A stretch of 64,000 nt of DNA from Myxacorys chilensis ATA2-1-KO14 (lineage in GTDB: Bacteria; Cyanobacteriota; Cyanobacteriia; Leptolyngbyales; Leptolyngbyaceae). The stretch covers positions 1 to 64,000 of the forward strand of contig JAHHHP010000021.1 in assembly GCA_019359275.1 (NCBI GenBank). Reading direction: 5' to 3'. Shown here in pieces: positions 8,980 to 17,824 of the stretch (its first letter is position 1; each line of letters begins with the position of its first letter). Position numbers and translations under genes: made by a program. The notes under the pieces are model-generated. The model had not been told where the DNA came from, ran no database searches, and was given only the letters and a program-made list of their open reading frames with translations.

Positions 8980-10503
8980 TTATGCCAAGTGCTGCTCTAC
9001 TAGGGCAACTAACTGATTCGTCCATTCGGTGACGAGTTCCATGCTCTCGGCTTCAACCATGACCCGAATCACGGGTTCGGTTCCAGAAGCCCGAACGAGA
9101 ATGCGTCCTTGCTCACCCATCGCCGCTTCCGCTTGAGCGATCGCACGAGTCACCGGATCGCAAGCTTGCCAATTTAGTCGGCGATCGCGATCGTCAACTC
9201 GCACATTCTTCAAAATTTGCGGATAGGTTTTGAAACTGCCATCAACCAACTCTGCCAACGTTGCGCCGGACTGCTGAACTAAATACGCGACATGCAACGC
9301 GGTTAGTAAGCCATCGCCGCTCACCGTATAGTGAGGACAGAGGATGTGCCCAGATTGCTCACCGCCTAGCATTGCCCCCCGGCGAACCATTTCTGCATGA
9401 ACATACTGATCGCCGACCGCCGCTCGAACTAGATGACCGCCAAGTTGCTGCCAAGCCCGTTCAAATCCTAGGTTAGACATGACAGTAGAGACGATCGTAT
9501 TTCCGGGTAGCTTGCCTGCTTTAAGCAAATCTTGACCCCAGAGATACAGAATGTAATCGCCATCTACAGTTCTGCCCTGACCATCCACCGCTAAAACGCG
9601 ATCGGCATCCCCATCAAAGGCAAATCCCAGATCCGCTGCTTGCTCCTGAACGGCGGCTTTGAGTAGGTTGAGATGGGTTGAACCGCAGTTGACATTGATG
9701 CGATCGCCATTTGGGGTTTCGTGTAAACAAACCACCTCCGCGCCCAAGGAGCGAAACACTTCAGCCCCATGACGAGTCGCGGCTCCCCACGCCAGATCTA
9801 ACACGACTCGCAATCCTGCAAGAGGCCGATCGATTTGTGCCTTTAACGGCTGTTGAATCGCCTTCAAATAATCATTAACGAGTTCCGAGCGGTGGAGATA
9901 TTTTCCCCAGGAATGATGAGCTGAGGAAATCGTGCCTAAATCGCCCCGCAAACAAGTCTCGATTTGCTGCTGGAGTGCTGGATCTAACTTCGTGCCATTC
10001 GTGCTAAAGAACTTGATGCCGTTATCTTCAGGCGGATTGTGACTAGCAGAAATCATCACGCCCCCGATCGCGTCGGTCATGGCCGCTAAGTGCGCCACGA
10101 CTGGCGTGGGGCACAAACCCAGATCCCAGACTTCTAGACCCGATGCCGTCAAGCCTGCCGAAAGGGCCATTGCCAGCATATTGCTAGAATTGCGCGAGTC
10201 TTGTCCGAGAATGACCGGGTAAGAGTTACCGAGCGATTTGTTGGGCGACGCGGCCCCCGATTGCAGCACATGACCTGCCCAGTACCCAACCTGCATCGCC
10301 AGAGGAGCGGTCAGCAGTTCCCCTGCTTTTCCGCGAATTCCATCAGTTCCAAACAAAGCAGACGTAGGCAAATTGAGCGTTTCCCAATGCGTTCCTCTCG
10401 TGGCCCGACTGACTCCGCCAAGCTCCGAAGGAGTTCGCAAAGCAAAGTCTATTGGTTCGCTTGAGGAGCGAGTTACTTCCGTCCATTGCGGCAATGAAAC
10501 CAT
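8980..10503 (-). CDS. glmM: phosphoglucosamine mutase GlmM
   Basis: Interconverts glucosamine-6-phosphate and glucosamine-1-phosphate on the way to UDP-GlcNAc for peptidoglycan and surface glycans (cytoplasm). Alpha-D-phosphohexomutase signatures are complete. [15 protein letters not shown] opens the fold, the catalytic phosphoserine loop is [17 protein letters not shown], the Mg site is [13 protein letters not shown], the sugar loop is LGGEQSGHI, and [17 protein letters not shown] is the phosphate-binding loop. At 507 residues it is longer than the usual ~450, because of an N-terminal extension of about 45 residues before LFGTDGIRG. Part of that extension (residues ~18-30) is encoded by a copy of the palindromic element described elsewhere, so translation could begin later. 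I keep the ATG at 10503. Confidence 0.93.
   Translation of the reverse strand: MVSLPQWTEVTRSSSEPIDFALRTPSELGGVSRATRGTHWETLNLPTSALFGTDGIRGKAGELLTAPLAMQVGYWAGHVLQSGAASPNKSLGNSYPVILGQDSRNSSNMLAMALSAGLTASGLEVWDLGLCPTPVVAHLAAMTDAIGGVMISASHNPPEDNGIKFFSTNGTKLDPALQQQIETCLRGDLGTISSAHHSWGKYLHRSELVNDYLKAIQQPLKAQIDRPLAGLRVVLDLAWGAATRHGAEVFRSLGAEVVCLHETPNGDRINVNCGSTHLNLLKAAVQEQAADLGFAFDGDADRVLAVDGQGRTVDGDYILYLWGQDLLKAGKLPGNTIVSTVMSNLGFERAWQQLGGHLVRAAVGDQYVHAEMVRRGAMLGGEQSGHILCPHYTVSGDGLLTALHVAYLVQQSGATLAELVDGSFKTYPQILKNVRVDDRDRRLNWQACDPVTRAIAQAEAAMGEQGRILVRASGTEPVIRVMVEAESMELVTEWTNQLVALVEQHLA
10413..10450. repeat. palindromic-element copy inside glmM
   Basis: Contains AGCTCCGAAGGAGTTCGC (10421-10438), matching the arm of the dispersed palindromic family (AGCTCCGAAG in the copy at 61345-61414). 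It encodes part of the non-conserved N-terminal extension of GlmM in frame. Confidence 0.5.
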
Positions 10504-10547
10504 AGCGAATTATCTTCCTCACACAACATCAATCATTCGTTAACCCT

Positions 10548-10580
10548 GCGATTCTTCGGAACTTGGCGAAGCCAATCGCT
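10548..10580. repeat. palindromic element, intergenic copy
   Basis: GCGATTCTTCGG followed by AACTTGGCGAAGCC and AATCGC forms nested arms: GCGATT/AATCGC outside and CTTCG/CGAAG inside. The sequence is close to the reverse complement of the right half of the copy in mgdD (61390-61411). It lies just upstream of glmM and reaches the stop of the convergent-side small gene. Confidence 0.6.
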
Positions 10581-10887
10581 ATACCCCTATCGCCGCTAAC
10601 AACGGCTCAAAAGCCTTCCAACTTAGCCCCTGCTCAATATAGCGGGGAGATTTTGGATTGTAAGGGCTTTCTAATCGATCTACTGTGTCTATCTCAGCAT
10701 GATCTGGCAAAACCGGAATATCTGGATCAAACGAGGTCGGATTCATCAACGAACTTGAAAATCCTTTAAAGATAGCGACTTGATCGAGTTGCCCGTCTAC
10801 TCGAATCGATGCCAGCAAAACTTCACGCGGACGCTTAATTGTATATTGCTCTAAGCGACGCCCAATTGGAGTATTCATGAGATGCAT
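10579..10887 (-). CDS. conserved cyanobacterial protein, unknown function (probably DUF7734)
   Basis: A 102-residue soluble protein. Its core (RRLEQYTIKRPREVLLASIR, then DQVAIFKGFSSSLMNPTSFD, PYNPKSPRYIEQGLSWKAFE) is a conserved small protein of cyanobacteria and plastid-bearing lineages, as far as I recall, with no assigned activity. No signal peptide or membrane helix is evident. A second in-frame ATG at 10878 is an equally good start. It is transcribed toward glmM with only a short spacer, and the stop is close to a palindromic element that may act as a transcription end. I do not recognise a function. Confidence 0.7.
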   Translation of the reverse strand: MHLMNTPIGRRLEQYTIKRPREVLLASIRVDGQLDQVAIFKGFSSSLMNPTSFDPDIPVLPDHAEIDTVDRLESPYNPKSPRYIEQGLSWKAFEPLLAAIGV

Positions 10888-10977
10888 GAAACAATTACAA
10901 AAAGGTCAACTTTAGATGAAGGAGGTAAGGGGAGCTTTAGGCAGAAAAGTCAGGTCTGAAACTGCCTATCTTAATTA

Positions 10978-11586
10978 TTAGTTGTCCATTGCTGAGCGTT
11001 TGCGTTTGCCCAAGCGAAAGAAGACAAAGTATCCCAAGGACAGCATGTAGATCCCTAAGCCAATTAGCCCTAAAAATCCCAGAAAGTACGGTCTCGCTCC
11101 AGCATGAAGGTATTCGCGCAACAGCCAAGGCGGAGCCAGCCACGCCCGACAAGAGGCATCCGAGAGGAGCTGTTGACTAGACAGCAGAGCGCACCGAAGA
11201 TAGATGGGGATTTGAACTAAAACGCCCAGTACACAGTAGGCCGAAACTGCCCAACGCCATGAGGTAACAGAGAGCCGCAGTGGACTAGATGGCTGATCGC
11301 GAATTTCTTCATTTAGATCGGCCCAAAACCAAAGGGAAATTGGAATTAAGATTCGAGCAAGCCACCCGGTCGCAAACCCAATCGGAAACGCTCCAATTAG
11401 CAGATACACCGTGATTGCTAGCAGACTCGATACTCGCCAAAAGATGATCATCAAGCGCTGAATTGCTTCGGAGCGTTGCACAAATGCCCAAATCAGCAGC
11501 ACCAATGGGACGATGACCGTAAATAAGACCGCTAAACGATAGTCAGTCCAAACGAGTGAAGATAACCAAGAAGGGGCGTCCTGCAT
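10978..11586 (-). CDS. DUF3177 family membrane protein
   Basis: A 202-residue integral membrane protein when started at the ATG at 11586. A further in-frame start at 11613 adds nine residues. It begins SSLVWTDYRLAVLFTVIVPL, the characteristic opening of the cyanobacterium-specific DUF3177 family, and has about five hydrophobic segments and a basic C-terminus (GKRKRSAMDN). A conserved short loop, WADLNEEIRDQ, lies near the middle. No function is established for the family. It is followed downstream, across a short gap, by the DUF7734-like gene on the same strand. Confidence 0.8.
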   Translation of the reverse strand: MQDAPSWLSSLVWTDYRLAVLFTVIVPLVLLIWAFVQRSEAIQRLMIIFWRVSSLLAITVYLLIGAFPIGFATGWLARILIPISLWFWADLNEEIRDQPSSPLRLSVTSWRWAVSAYCVLGVLVQIPIYLRCALLSSQQLLSDASCRAWLAPPWLLREYLHAGARPYFLGFLGLIGLGIYMLSLGYFVFFRLGKRKRSAMDN

Positions 11587-11650
11587 AGAAATCGGAAGAA
11601 TGAGGGAGGGCATTGCCCCGCTTTCGCGAGGAGGAATGAGTCAGGAGAAC

Positions 11651-11692
11651 TAAGTTATTAGCTCATTCAGTTAAGTTATTAGCTCATTCAGT
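11651..11692. repeat. exact 21-bp tandem duplication
   Basis: TAAGTTATTAGCTCATTCAG plus T occurs twice in a row (11651-11671 and 11672-11692), upstream of the DUF3177 gene and downstream of the hybrid kinase. It looks like a recent slip duplication. If it lies in the DUF3177 promoter it would double any bound site. Confidence 0.85.
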
Positions 11693-11760
11693 ATAGAGGA
11701 AAGCTTAAAAATCGATTCTTTACTGACATTTTTACTGGCAGGAGACTGAGAAAAACCAGT

Positions 11761-13656
11761 TCATTTTTGCTCTTCAACGGCTGCGGCTGTATTTTGAGTG
11801 AGACCTGTATTTTGAGTGAGACAATATTTTGCGACTGTTTTTGCTAATACGGCTAAGTCAATGGGTTTTGAGACATAATCACTGGCTCCCGCTTCTAAAC
11901 ATCGTTCGCGATCGCCTTTCATTGCCATTGCCGTTTGCACAATCACCGGAATTGACCGATAGCATTCTTGTGCCTGAAGCTCTCGTGTAAGGCTCAGCCC
12001 ATCGGCTCCTGGAAGGTGAATGTCCATCAAAATCATCGCGGGCAGGGTTTGTTTAAGGGATTGCCACATTTCGCGATTGTCTTGTACCCAAGCGACTTTG
12101 TAGCCCAATTTGCCGAGGAAAGTCATCATCAAACGAGCGTTAGGAATATTATCTTCGACTAAAAGAATGTGGTTCGAGGGGGTGGGATTGGAGACTCGGT
12201 TGAGCGCGATTAGTGCTCCGCGCAACTCCAAAGGAACCGACGGCGTCAAATCGAGCGACGAAGCGGCGAGAAGAGAGGACGCAGAGAATAGGGTAGATTC
12301 TACATCAGGCTGCTTCGGTTGAGGTTTACTGAGGGGAAGCGCGATCGTGAAGCGCGATCCTTGCCCCAACACAGATTCTGCCCGCACCCAGCCGCCATGC
12401 AGTTCGGCTAATTTTCGGGTCAGTGCTAAACCTAACCCTGTCCCTTCGCCCCGATTCGCGCTCGTTAACTGAGTGTAGGGACGAAATAAAAGCTGCTGCT
12501 GCTCGTCTGAAATTCCGATGCCCGTGTCCCAAACGGTGAACTGCATATAGCCGTCATTGGAGCGAACCGTTAGACCAACCGAGCCGCATGTCGTAAATTT
12601 CAGCGCATTAGAGAGCAAGTTAAACAGCATCTGCTTAAGGCGCAATGGATCTGCAGTGATGGTCGTGCTGTCCGGTGCGATGTCTAACTTGAGGGCAAGT
12701 CTCTTATCGCTCGCTTTTTCTTGAACCAGTTTGAGAGCGATTTGGCAGACCGGCTTCACCTCTGTTATTTCTTGCTGCAAGTCAAGCTGATTTGCTTCAA
12801 TTTTAGATAGGTCAAGAATGTCATTGATTAGTGCTAAAAGATGTTGACCGCTGCTGAGAATAATCTTGAGATAGTCTTGATGGCGAAGGTTTGTAGCATC
12901 ATAGCCCTGCTCCCGTAATAGATGGGTGAAGCCTAAGATCGAACTAAGCGGTGTGCGAATTTCATGACTAGTATTGGCAAGAAACTCGCTTTTGAGTTTG
13001 CTGGTTTGGATGAGGGTGTGGTTTTCGGCTTGCAGGGCGTTGCAACGTTCGCTCAGGTGCTGCATCTGCTGGGCTTGACGCAGCATCGGAATAGTTTGTG
13101 CGCTCGCCCGAGCAATGAGGTGCGATCGCAGGGGCAGAAATCGATCTTCGATGGCTGTAAGTTCTAACTTCGACGGTGCAGTAATAAGCCACCCCAGCTC
13201 ACCCTGACAATCGACCATATGCCAAGCGGTCTGCCACTGAGTCTGCTCTAGTAAGGTCAGCTCCGCGACGGTGAGGAGGCTGCCGCGAGCGAGCGAGATG
13301 ACTTGGTGAGCAAGGCTTGGAGGACTACAGTGCAAAGCTCCTGCTGTGTGGTGAATTGCAACCTGATCAGGATGAGTCGTCGGTTTGGCAATAGCAATTA
13401 TCTCTTCGTCTAACCCACGGCTCAAGGCGTGAACAAACGTCTTGAGAACCTCATCTTCCAGTACAGATTTAGAATCAGTTTCCAAGATGCCCTTGCTCAA
13501 CGCTGCGTTCAACTGTAGGTGCAACCCGTTGAGATAGCGCTCGACCCAAAGTTCAGCCGCAAGGCAGTCTGTTGCTGGGTTGTTCCGAAGCAAGACTTGT
13601 CGTAAGGACAACTCGATCGCAGAGTCTTGAATTGCACGATGCAGATGCAAATTCAT
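11761..13656 (-). CDS. hybrid sensor histidine kinase / response regulator
   Basis: A 631-residue cytoplasmic signalling protein with no membrane helices. Residues 1-190 form an uncharacterised sensor region followed by a short coiled coil (190-220). The HisKA domain carries phospho-acceptor His231 in SHEIRTPLSSILGF. The HATPase domain (~325-445) has the N box LLSNALKF, G1 box WDTGIGIS and G2 box GTGLGLAL. A linker (~446-495) leads to a receiver domain with acidic pair ED (501-502), phospho-Asp545 in LMDIHLPG and Lys near SKPID. Domain order suggests a phosphorelay kinase needing a separate Hpt or response regulator, none of which is nearby. A palindromic-element copy encodes part of the linker, and the C-terminus has a six-residue tandem duplication. 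The signal is unknown. Confidence 0.9.
   Translation of the reverse strand: MNLHLHRAIQDSAIELSLRQVLLRNNPATDCLAAELWVERYLNGLHLQLNAALSKGILETDSKSVLEDEVLKTFVHALSRGLDEEIIAIAKPTTHPDQVAIHHTAGALHCSPPSLAHQVISLARGSLLTVAELTLLEQTQWQTAWHMVDCQGELGWLITAPSKLELTAIEDRFLPLRSHLIARASAQTIPMLRQAQQMQHLSERCNALQAENHTLIQTSKLKSEFLANTSHEIRTPLSSILGFTHLLREQGYDATNLRHQDYLKIILSSGQHLLALINDILDLSKIEANQLDLQQEITEVKPVCQIALKLVQEKASDKRLALKLDIAPDSTTITADPLRLKQMLFNLLSNALKFTTCGSVGLTVRSNDGYMQFTVWDTGIGISDEQQQLLFRPYTQLTSANRGEGTGLGLALTRKLAELHGGWVRAESVLGQGSRFTIALPLSKPQPKQPDVESTLFSASSLLAASSLDLTPSVPLELRGALIALNRVSNPTPSNHILLVEDNIPNARLMMTFLGKLGYKVAWVQDNREMWQSLKQTLPAMILMDIHLPGADGLSLTRELQAQECYRSIPVIVQTAMAMKGDRERCLEAGASDYVSKPIDLAVLAKTVAKYCLTQNTGLTQNTAAAVEEQK
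11787..11822. repeat. exact 18-bp tandem duplication in the kinase 3' end
   Basis: CTGTATTTTGAGTGAGAC is repeated exactly at 11787-11804 and 11805-11822, duplicating six codons (LTQNT-type repeat) after the receiver domain. It keeps the frame. Confidence 0.85.
12204..12236. repeat. palindromic-element copy inside the hybrid kinase
   Basis: GCGCGATTAGTGCTCCGCGC followed by AACTCCAAAGGAA matches the GCGATTAGCGC...GCGCAACTCCRAAGGRA module shared with copies at 44052 and 44961. It falls in the variable linker between the HATPase and receiver domains and is translated in frame. Confidence 0.55.
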
Positions 13657-13847
13657 AAATCAAGGCGTGTTTAAGACGTAGACAGAACTTAGGACAAGAA
13701 TACTCATTTCAGCCCAAACTCAACTATCAACCATCCTACCGAGATCTGCTGACCGATTAGGGCGATTTGATGGTTGCCTTGATTAAAGCCTTATTAAAAG
13801 CCTGATTAATAGAAGATACGTGTGAAGAGGATTTAGAATCGCAGCGG

Positions 13848-14651
13848 TTAAAATTCGCGGGCGGAGAATAGGAGAGACGCGATCGCGAGAACAAATACAA
13901 TATACAGCACAGCATAACCTGCGTTGACAATCAATACATCCGGGCTGGGAATCAGATTGTAGACGGCCTGATTTTTGAGATCGAGTCGCGAGAAATCAGG
14001 TAGCACAAGATATAAGCCTTGAGTTGCCGCTTCGATTGAAGGATTTTTAGCGAGTTTGCCAAACTTGACAATATCTTGACTAAACTGCCCCATTAAGAAA
14101 ACGCCGAATGTAAAAAGCGTCGCTAAGAGCGAACTCGTGCAGACTCCAAAACTGAGCGCGATCGCGGTAATTAGCGACAGTTGTAAAAACAGGAAGCTAG
14201 ACGAAATTAATAAGTCTCGCAAAGAGAAGGGCACGTTCGCGACCTGTAAAATCGTGATATTGATCGCCGTCATCGCGGTGACTAGAACGGCAAGTACCCC
14301 CGATAAGCCCCAATGCTTCCCAACGATGAATTCAACGCGGCTGACTGGTTTTGCAATTAAAACGAACACCGTCCGCTTCTCAATTTCTTTGTTGATTAAA
14401 CCTGTTCCCACAAAGATTGCAATCATCAACCCTAGCACCGACATGGCGGCAAGCCCTAGATCGAGCAAGATTTTTTTCTCGGTCGCTGCTGCAATTTCGG
14501 GCAGCAATCGGTAGGCCGGAATCATAGCTACCGCATAAAACCCTACGAGGTAGAGAATGCGATCGCGAATGACTTCGCGAAACACGTTCGTTGCGATCGT
14601 CCCAATTCGTCCAAACGTGCTACCGACACCCATGCCTACACTTCTATTCAT
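13848..14651 (-). CDS. fraE: FraE, ABC-2 type permease-like septal protein
   Basis: A 267-residue membrane protein from the ATG at 14651; a GTG at 14693 is an alternative. It has about six transmembrane helices and the ABC-2 permease pattern: IATNVFREVIRDRILYLVGF near the start, then GTGLINKEIEKRTVFVLIAKPVSR, the conserved cytoplasmic loop of such permeases. No ATPase gene is adjacent. It is third in the order fraC-fraD-fraE, which matches Anabaena, where FraE is needed for filament integrity and intercellular transfer. Gene order plus the unmistakable FraC upstream support the name over a generic ABC permease. Role inferred: cell-cell junctions at the septum. Confidence 0.8.
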   Translation of the reverse strand: MNRSVGMGVGSTFGRIGTIATNVFREVIRDRILYLVGFYAVAMIPAYRLLPEIAAATEKKILLDLGLAAMSVLGLMIAIFVGTGLINKEIEKRTVFVLIAKPVSRVEFIVGKHWGLSGVLAVLVTAMTAINITILQVANVPFSLRDLLISSSFLFLQLSLITAIALSFGVCTSSLLATLFTFGVFLMGQFSQDIVKFGKLAKNPSIEAATQGLYLVLPDFSRLDLKNQAVYNLIPSPDVLIVNAGYAVLYIVFVLAIASLLFSAREF

Positions 14652-14753
14652 CGCGGTTTCCAGTTCTATATAGGAAGAGACGCGACGGCGCACATCTCTC
14701 CAACACGATACTGGGATTTTCTAAAATCGCTCCAGTTTTTTCTGGGTTTCAGC

Positions 14754-15794
14754 TTAAGGCTGTGGAAGCGAATCAGGAGAACTCGCCGCTCCACATTGCA
14801 CCGTTCCCAATGACCGAATTTGCTGTGCCGAAAGAGCTGGGGGAGTCGGAGAATTGAATTTAAGCTGCTCAGGCGTACTGACTTGCCGAGCTTGAGAAAT
14901 GCGGCAGGTCTTTGTGAGGGAATATTCTGCGGTGCGGGCACTGGGGCCTTGCCAAATTGCTCGCATCTCCAAATCATACGCATCGGATATAACGCGGGCA
15001 TTGAGATTCCATAACTGATTTTCGGCAACGCGTGACAGTTGAGCAAATGCCTCATCTCGTACTGTCGGAAATTCCTGATCTAAATTCGACAGCCACCGCT
15101 CGACCTCTGCCCAGGGTTTGCCCTCAAGCTGCGATTTGAGCGCTTTTTCGGCAGCATCCAAATAGTCAACTCCGCGAGACAACTCAAGGCGTTTCTCAGG
15201 CGGTTGCAGTTCTCTAACAAAGGCACTTTGCTCAAATCCTTGCGCTCGAAAACTAGGATACTCAGCCAGCCAATCTTGCACTTCAAAATACAACTGAAAC
15301 CAGCAGCTAATTAGCAGGTTAGCGAGTAAGACCAGAATGATGTTTTGCCGATTAGCGGGAGTCGGAGTGGTGTAAATGGGGCTTTTGGTTTTGGGATCGG
15401 ACTGAATGAATTTAGGAATTGACCAAACGATCGCAGAAATCGGAGGCCAGCTCACAAAAGCTGTAGGTGCTGGAATCGCTCTTCCTTCCCAAGTTCCAAA
15501 TAGGTAGATACAAATCAGTGCCCCGACAATCCACGGCCCGATAAAAAGCTCGTAGATCTTCAGCTTTTTCTTCACGTCAGGTTCGTAAACAAACCACCAC
15601 GTCCCCAAAATCAGAAAGACCCAGCCCAAGGACGAAATAATTCTCTCTGCAATTTGCGGTGGTGCTTGGGAGGTCAGTGCGGCGGTCGCTGCCGAAAAAA
15701 TGCTCAAAAAGATGAGAGTCTGCCAGGATGCCCATTGGGGAGGCTGCATCCGTTTGCGAATTTGATCGAAAATATCTCTCATAGATTGGAACAT
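14754..15794 (-). CDS. fraD: FraD, septal junction protein (DUF5357)
   Basis: A 346-residue protein, matching the usual length of ~340. The N-terminal half has about five transmembrane helices (LIFLSIFSAATAALT, LGWVFLILGTWWFVY, FIGPWIVGALICIYLFG, further helices to ~residue 185). The C-terminal half is a soluble region with helical and coiled-coil character (FVRELQPPEKRLEL..., VERWLSNLDQEFPTVRDEAF). In Anabaena FraD sits at the septa and is part of the plug of the septal junctions that let metabolites pass between neighbouring cells. The gene lies 26 bases after fraC and 102 bases before fraE on the same strand. Function is inferred from family and synteny. Confidence 0.82.
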   Translation of the reverse strand: MFQSMRDIFDQIRKRMQPPQWASWQTLIFLSIFSAATAALTSQAPPQIAERIISSLGWVFLILGTWWFVYEPDVKKKLKIYELFIGPWIVGALICIYLFGTWEGRAIPAPTAFVSWPPISAIVWSIPKFIQSDPKTKSPIYTTPTPANRQNIILVLLANLLISCWFQLYFEVQDWLAEYPSFRAQGFEQSAFVRELQPPEKRLELSRGVDYLDAAEKALKSQLEGKPWAEVERWLSNLDQEFPTVRDEAFAQLSRVAENQLWNLNARVISDAYDLEMRAIWQGPSARTAEYSLTKTCRISQARQVSTPEQLKFNSPTPPALSAQQIRSLGTVQCGAASSPDSLPQP

Positions 15795-15820
15795 GGGACG
15801 TGGAGAATCTCGGCGGCTGT

Positions 15821-16360
15821 TTAGTAATTGGTAGGCGGGAGAATGGTACGGACGGCGATGAGAAAGGTAATTGCACTAAAGCTGGCTGCATTGGCCCAAA
15901 GCACACCTAAGGCTCGGTTCGGAAGCTCGGAAAAGGTCTGGCGATGCGCCGTTCGTCCTCTAAACTTTATCGGGTCTTGGACTTCAACAGTAGACGGTTT
16001 CCGAATTCCTAAAATCTGATCTAGCCAGTTGATTGTCTGAACCTTGAGTAGAAATGTGCCGATGAAGATACTGAATGCAAGTCCAATTAAGAGAGCGGGA
16101 CTGTTGATGCGATCGTAAAAAATGTAGCCAATCAACTGCACTCGCCAACTAGGTGGCAGCGACGACTCCGCTGTAAAGAAAACCAACCATCCGACAACTG
16201 TTGATGCCAGGTTCGCAGTGGCGGCATACTGAATACTGGTTTTTTGACCAATTCCTAAATATTTTTGGAGAACGATCGACTCAATAGCGATCGCTAGCAC
16301 AATAAATAGTAGCTGAAACAAAATTGCTCGTAAGGGCAACACATCCGTGAACATTGGCAA
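15821..16360 (-). CDS. fraC: FraC, filament integrity protein
   Basis: A 179-residue integral membrane protein, the usual length of FraC. It opens DVLPLRAILFQLLFIVLAIA and has four to five hydrophobic helices with a basic loop before the last (KFRGRTAHRQTF). FraC proteins localise to cell-cell contacts in filamentous cyanobacteria. Loss causes filament fragmentation and reduced molecular exchange between cells. It is the promoter-proximal gene of fraCDE. Its presence is one of the best arguments that the source organism is filamentous. The divergent gene upstream is an adenosyltransferase, and the ~185-base spacer contains a palindrome cluster. Confidence 0.85.
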   Translation of the reverse strand: MPMFTDVLPLRAILFQLLFIVLAIAIESIVLQKYLGIGQKTSIQYAATANLASTVVGWLVFFTAESSLPPSWRVQLIGYIFYDRINSPALLIGLAFSIFIGTFLLKVQTINWLDQILGIRKPSTVEVQDPIKFRGRTAHRQTFSELPNRALGVLWANAASFSAITFLIAVRTILPPTNY

Positions 16361-16451
16361 CCTGTCCCCATGCTAGACATCAAGATTCTACGGCGAGTTG
16401 GACGGTTTGGGACATATTAACTGTAGAGATGAGTAGATGAGCTAAGGATAA

Positions 16452-16484
16452 ATAGCGTATATTTGAACTACGCTATATGTAGCG
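16452..16484. promoter_or_regulatory. overlapping inverted repeats between fraC and the adenosyltransferase
   Basis: ATAGCGTA (16452-16459) and TACGCTAT (16469-16476) form a perfect 8-bp inverted repeat nine bases apart. A second pair, CGCTA (16471-16475) and TAGCG (16480-16484), overlaps the right arm. The arrangement resembles stacked operator half-sites in the divergent promoter region. No regulator is identified. Confidence 0.45.
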
Positions 16485-16545
16485 TTTGTGCGATACTAAA
16501 CGGGCAGAAAAAGCCTTCCTGAGATATCCAGCACAAGCCACTACA

Positions 16546-17709
16546 ATGAACGTACAGGTCAAAACCACAACAGCTATGACGAGAACCGGAATTGGGATTC
16601 GGACAGCGCAGACTCGATCGGAACGCCTAACGGGACAAATTCATGTTTACGATGGTGCGGGTAAAGGAAAGTCTCAGGCCGCGCTAGGTGTAGTGTTGCG
16701 ATCTATTGGTCTGGGCATCCAAACCTTTTCGCAAACTCGTGTGCTGCTATTGCGGTTTCTCAAAGGTCCTGGTCGAATCTACGATGAAGATGCGTCGATC
16801 GAAGCACTGCAACGGGCGTTCCCACATTTGATCGATCAAGTCCGCACAGGACGAGCGGAATATTTTGGGGCAGATGAGATCACCAAGTTTGATCGACAAG
16901 AGGCGCAGCGGGGATGGGATGTCGCGAAAGGCGCGATCGCATCCGGTCTCTATTCAGTTGTGGTGATGGACGAACTCAACCCTGTACTAGATTTAGGGTT
17001 ACTTCCAACCGATGAAGTGGTGAAGGCGCTAAAGCGCAAACCCGATCACATGGAGGTCATTGTTACAGGTCGGGGTGCGCCTCAAGGATTAATCGATATT
17101 GCAGATCTTCATTCTGAGATGAAGCCTCACTATCATTCCTTTGTGAAAGAATCCGGAGTTGCAGGCATTGAAATCTACACGGGTGCGGGCAAAGGCAAAT
17201 CGACCAGTGCGCTCGGAAAAGCTTTGCAAGCGATCGGCAAGGGCATCAGCCAAGATAAATCTCATCGCGTGTTGATTATGCAGTGGCTCAAAGGCGGAGC
17301 GGGCTATACCGAAGATGCAGCGATTCAAGCTTTGCGCCAAAGTTATCCCAACTTGGTTGATCATCAGCGATCGGGGCGAGATGCGATCGTTTGGCGCGGT
17401 CAACAGCAGGAACTTGATTATGTCGAAGCAGAACGGGCCTGGGAAATTGCGAGAGCTGCGATCGCATCGGGTCTCTACAAAACCATCATTCTGGACGAAC
17501 TTAATCCCACGGTTGATTTAGAACTTCTGCCCGAAGAACCGATTGTGCAAGCGCTGTTGCGGAAACCGAAAGACACTGAAATTGTGATTACAGGTCGCTG
17601 TAAAAATCCACCTGCTTATTTTGATTTAGCCACCGTTCACTCTGAGATGATCTGTCACAAACATTATGCAGAGAAAGGCATTGATCTCAAACGCGGCGTC
17701 GATTTTTGA
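16546..17709 (+). CDS. tandem-domain ATP:corrinoid adenosyltransferase (CobA/CobO-like)
   Basis: The 387-residue product is a duplication of the CobA/BtuR/CobO P-loop domain. The first copy is at about residues 28-205 (Walker A DGAGKGKSQAALG, later VVMDELNPVLDLGLL and VIVTGRGAPQGLIDIAD). The second is at about 208-385 (Walker A TGAGKGKSTSALG, ILDELNPTVDLELL, IVITGRC). Each copy has the diagnostic D-E-L-N segment. The family transfers the adenosyl group of ATP to cob(I)alamin or cobyrinate diamide. Fused copies could act as an intramolecular dimer, since single-domain CobA works as a dimer. The track frame begins at a TTG (16486), but the ATG at 16546 gives the better start. No cobalamin riboswitch is evident upstream. 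Whether both domains are active is unknown. Confidence 0.82.
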   Translation: MNVQVKTTTAMTRTGIGIRTAQTRSERLTGQIHVYDGAGKGKSQAALGVVLRSIGLGIQTFSQTRVLLLRFLKGPGRIYDEDASIEALQRAFPHLIDQVRTGRAEYFGADEITKFDRQEAQRGWDVAKGAIASGLYSVVVMDELNPVLDLGLLPTDEVVKALKRKPDHMEVIVTGRGAPQGLIDIADLHSEMKPHYHSFVKESGVAGIEIYTGAGKGKSTSALGKALQAIGKGISQDKSHRVLIMQWLKGGAGYTEDAAIQALRQSYPNLVDHQRSGRDAIVWRGQQQELDYVEAERAWEIARAAIASGLYKTIILDELNPTVDLELLPEEPIVQALLRKPKDTEIVITGRCKNPPAYFDLATVHSEMICHKHYAEKGIDLKRGVDF

Positions 17710-17824
17710 GCCTTGTTTCTTGCATTCTAAGGCAGAGTTAGAAACTCCATTCAATCGACATCGGCAATTCACTAGTAAGACTGCATTTTGGGATTACTGG
17801 TGAAGTGTTGAATGGTGTGTTGAT

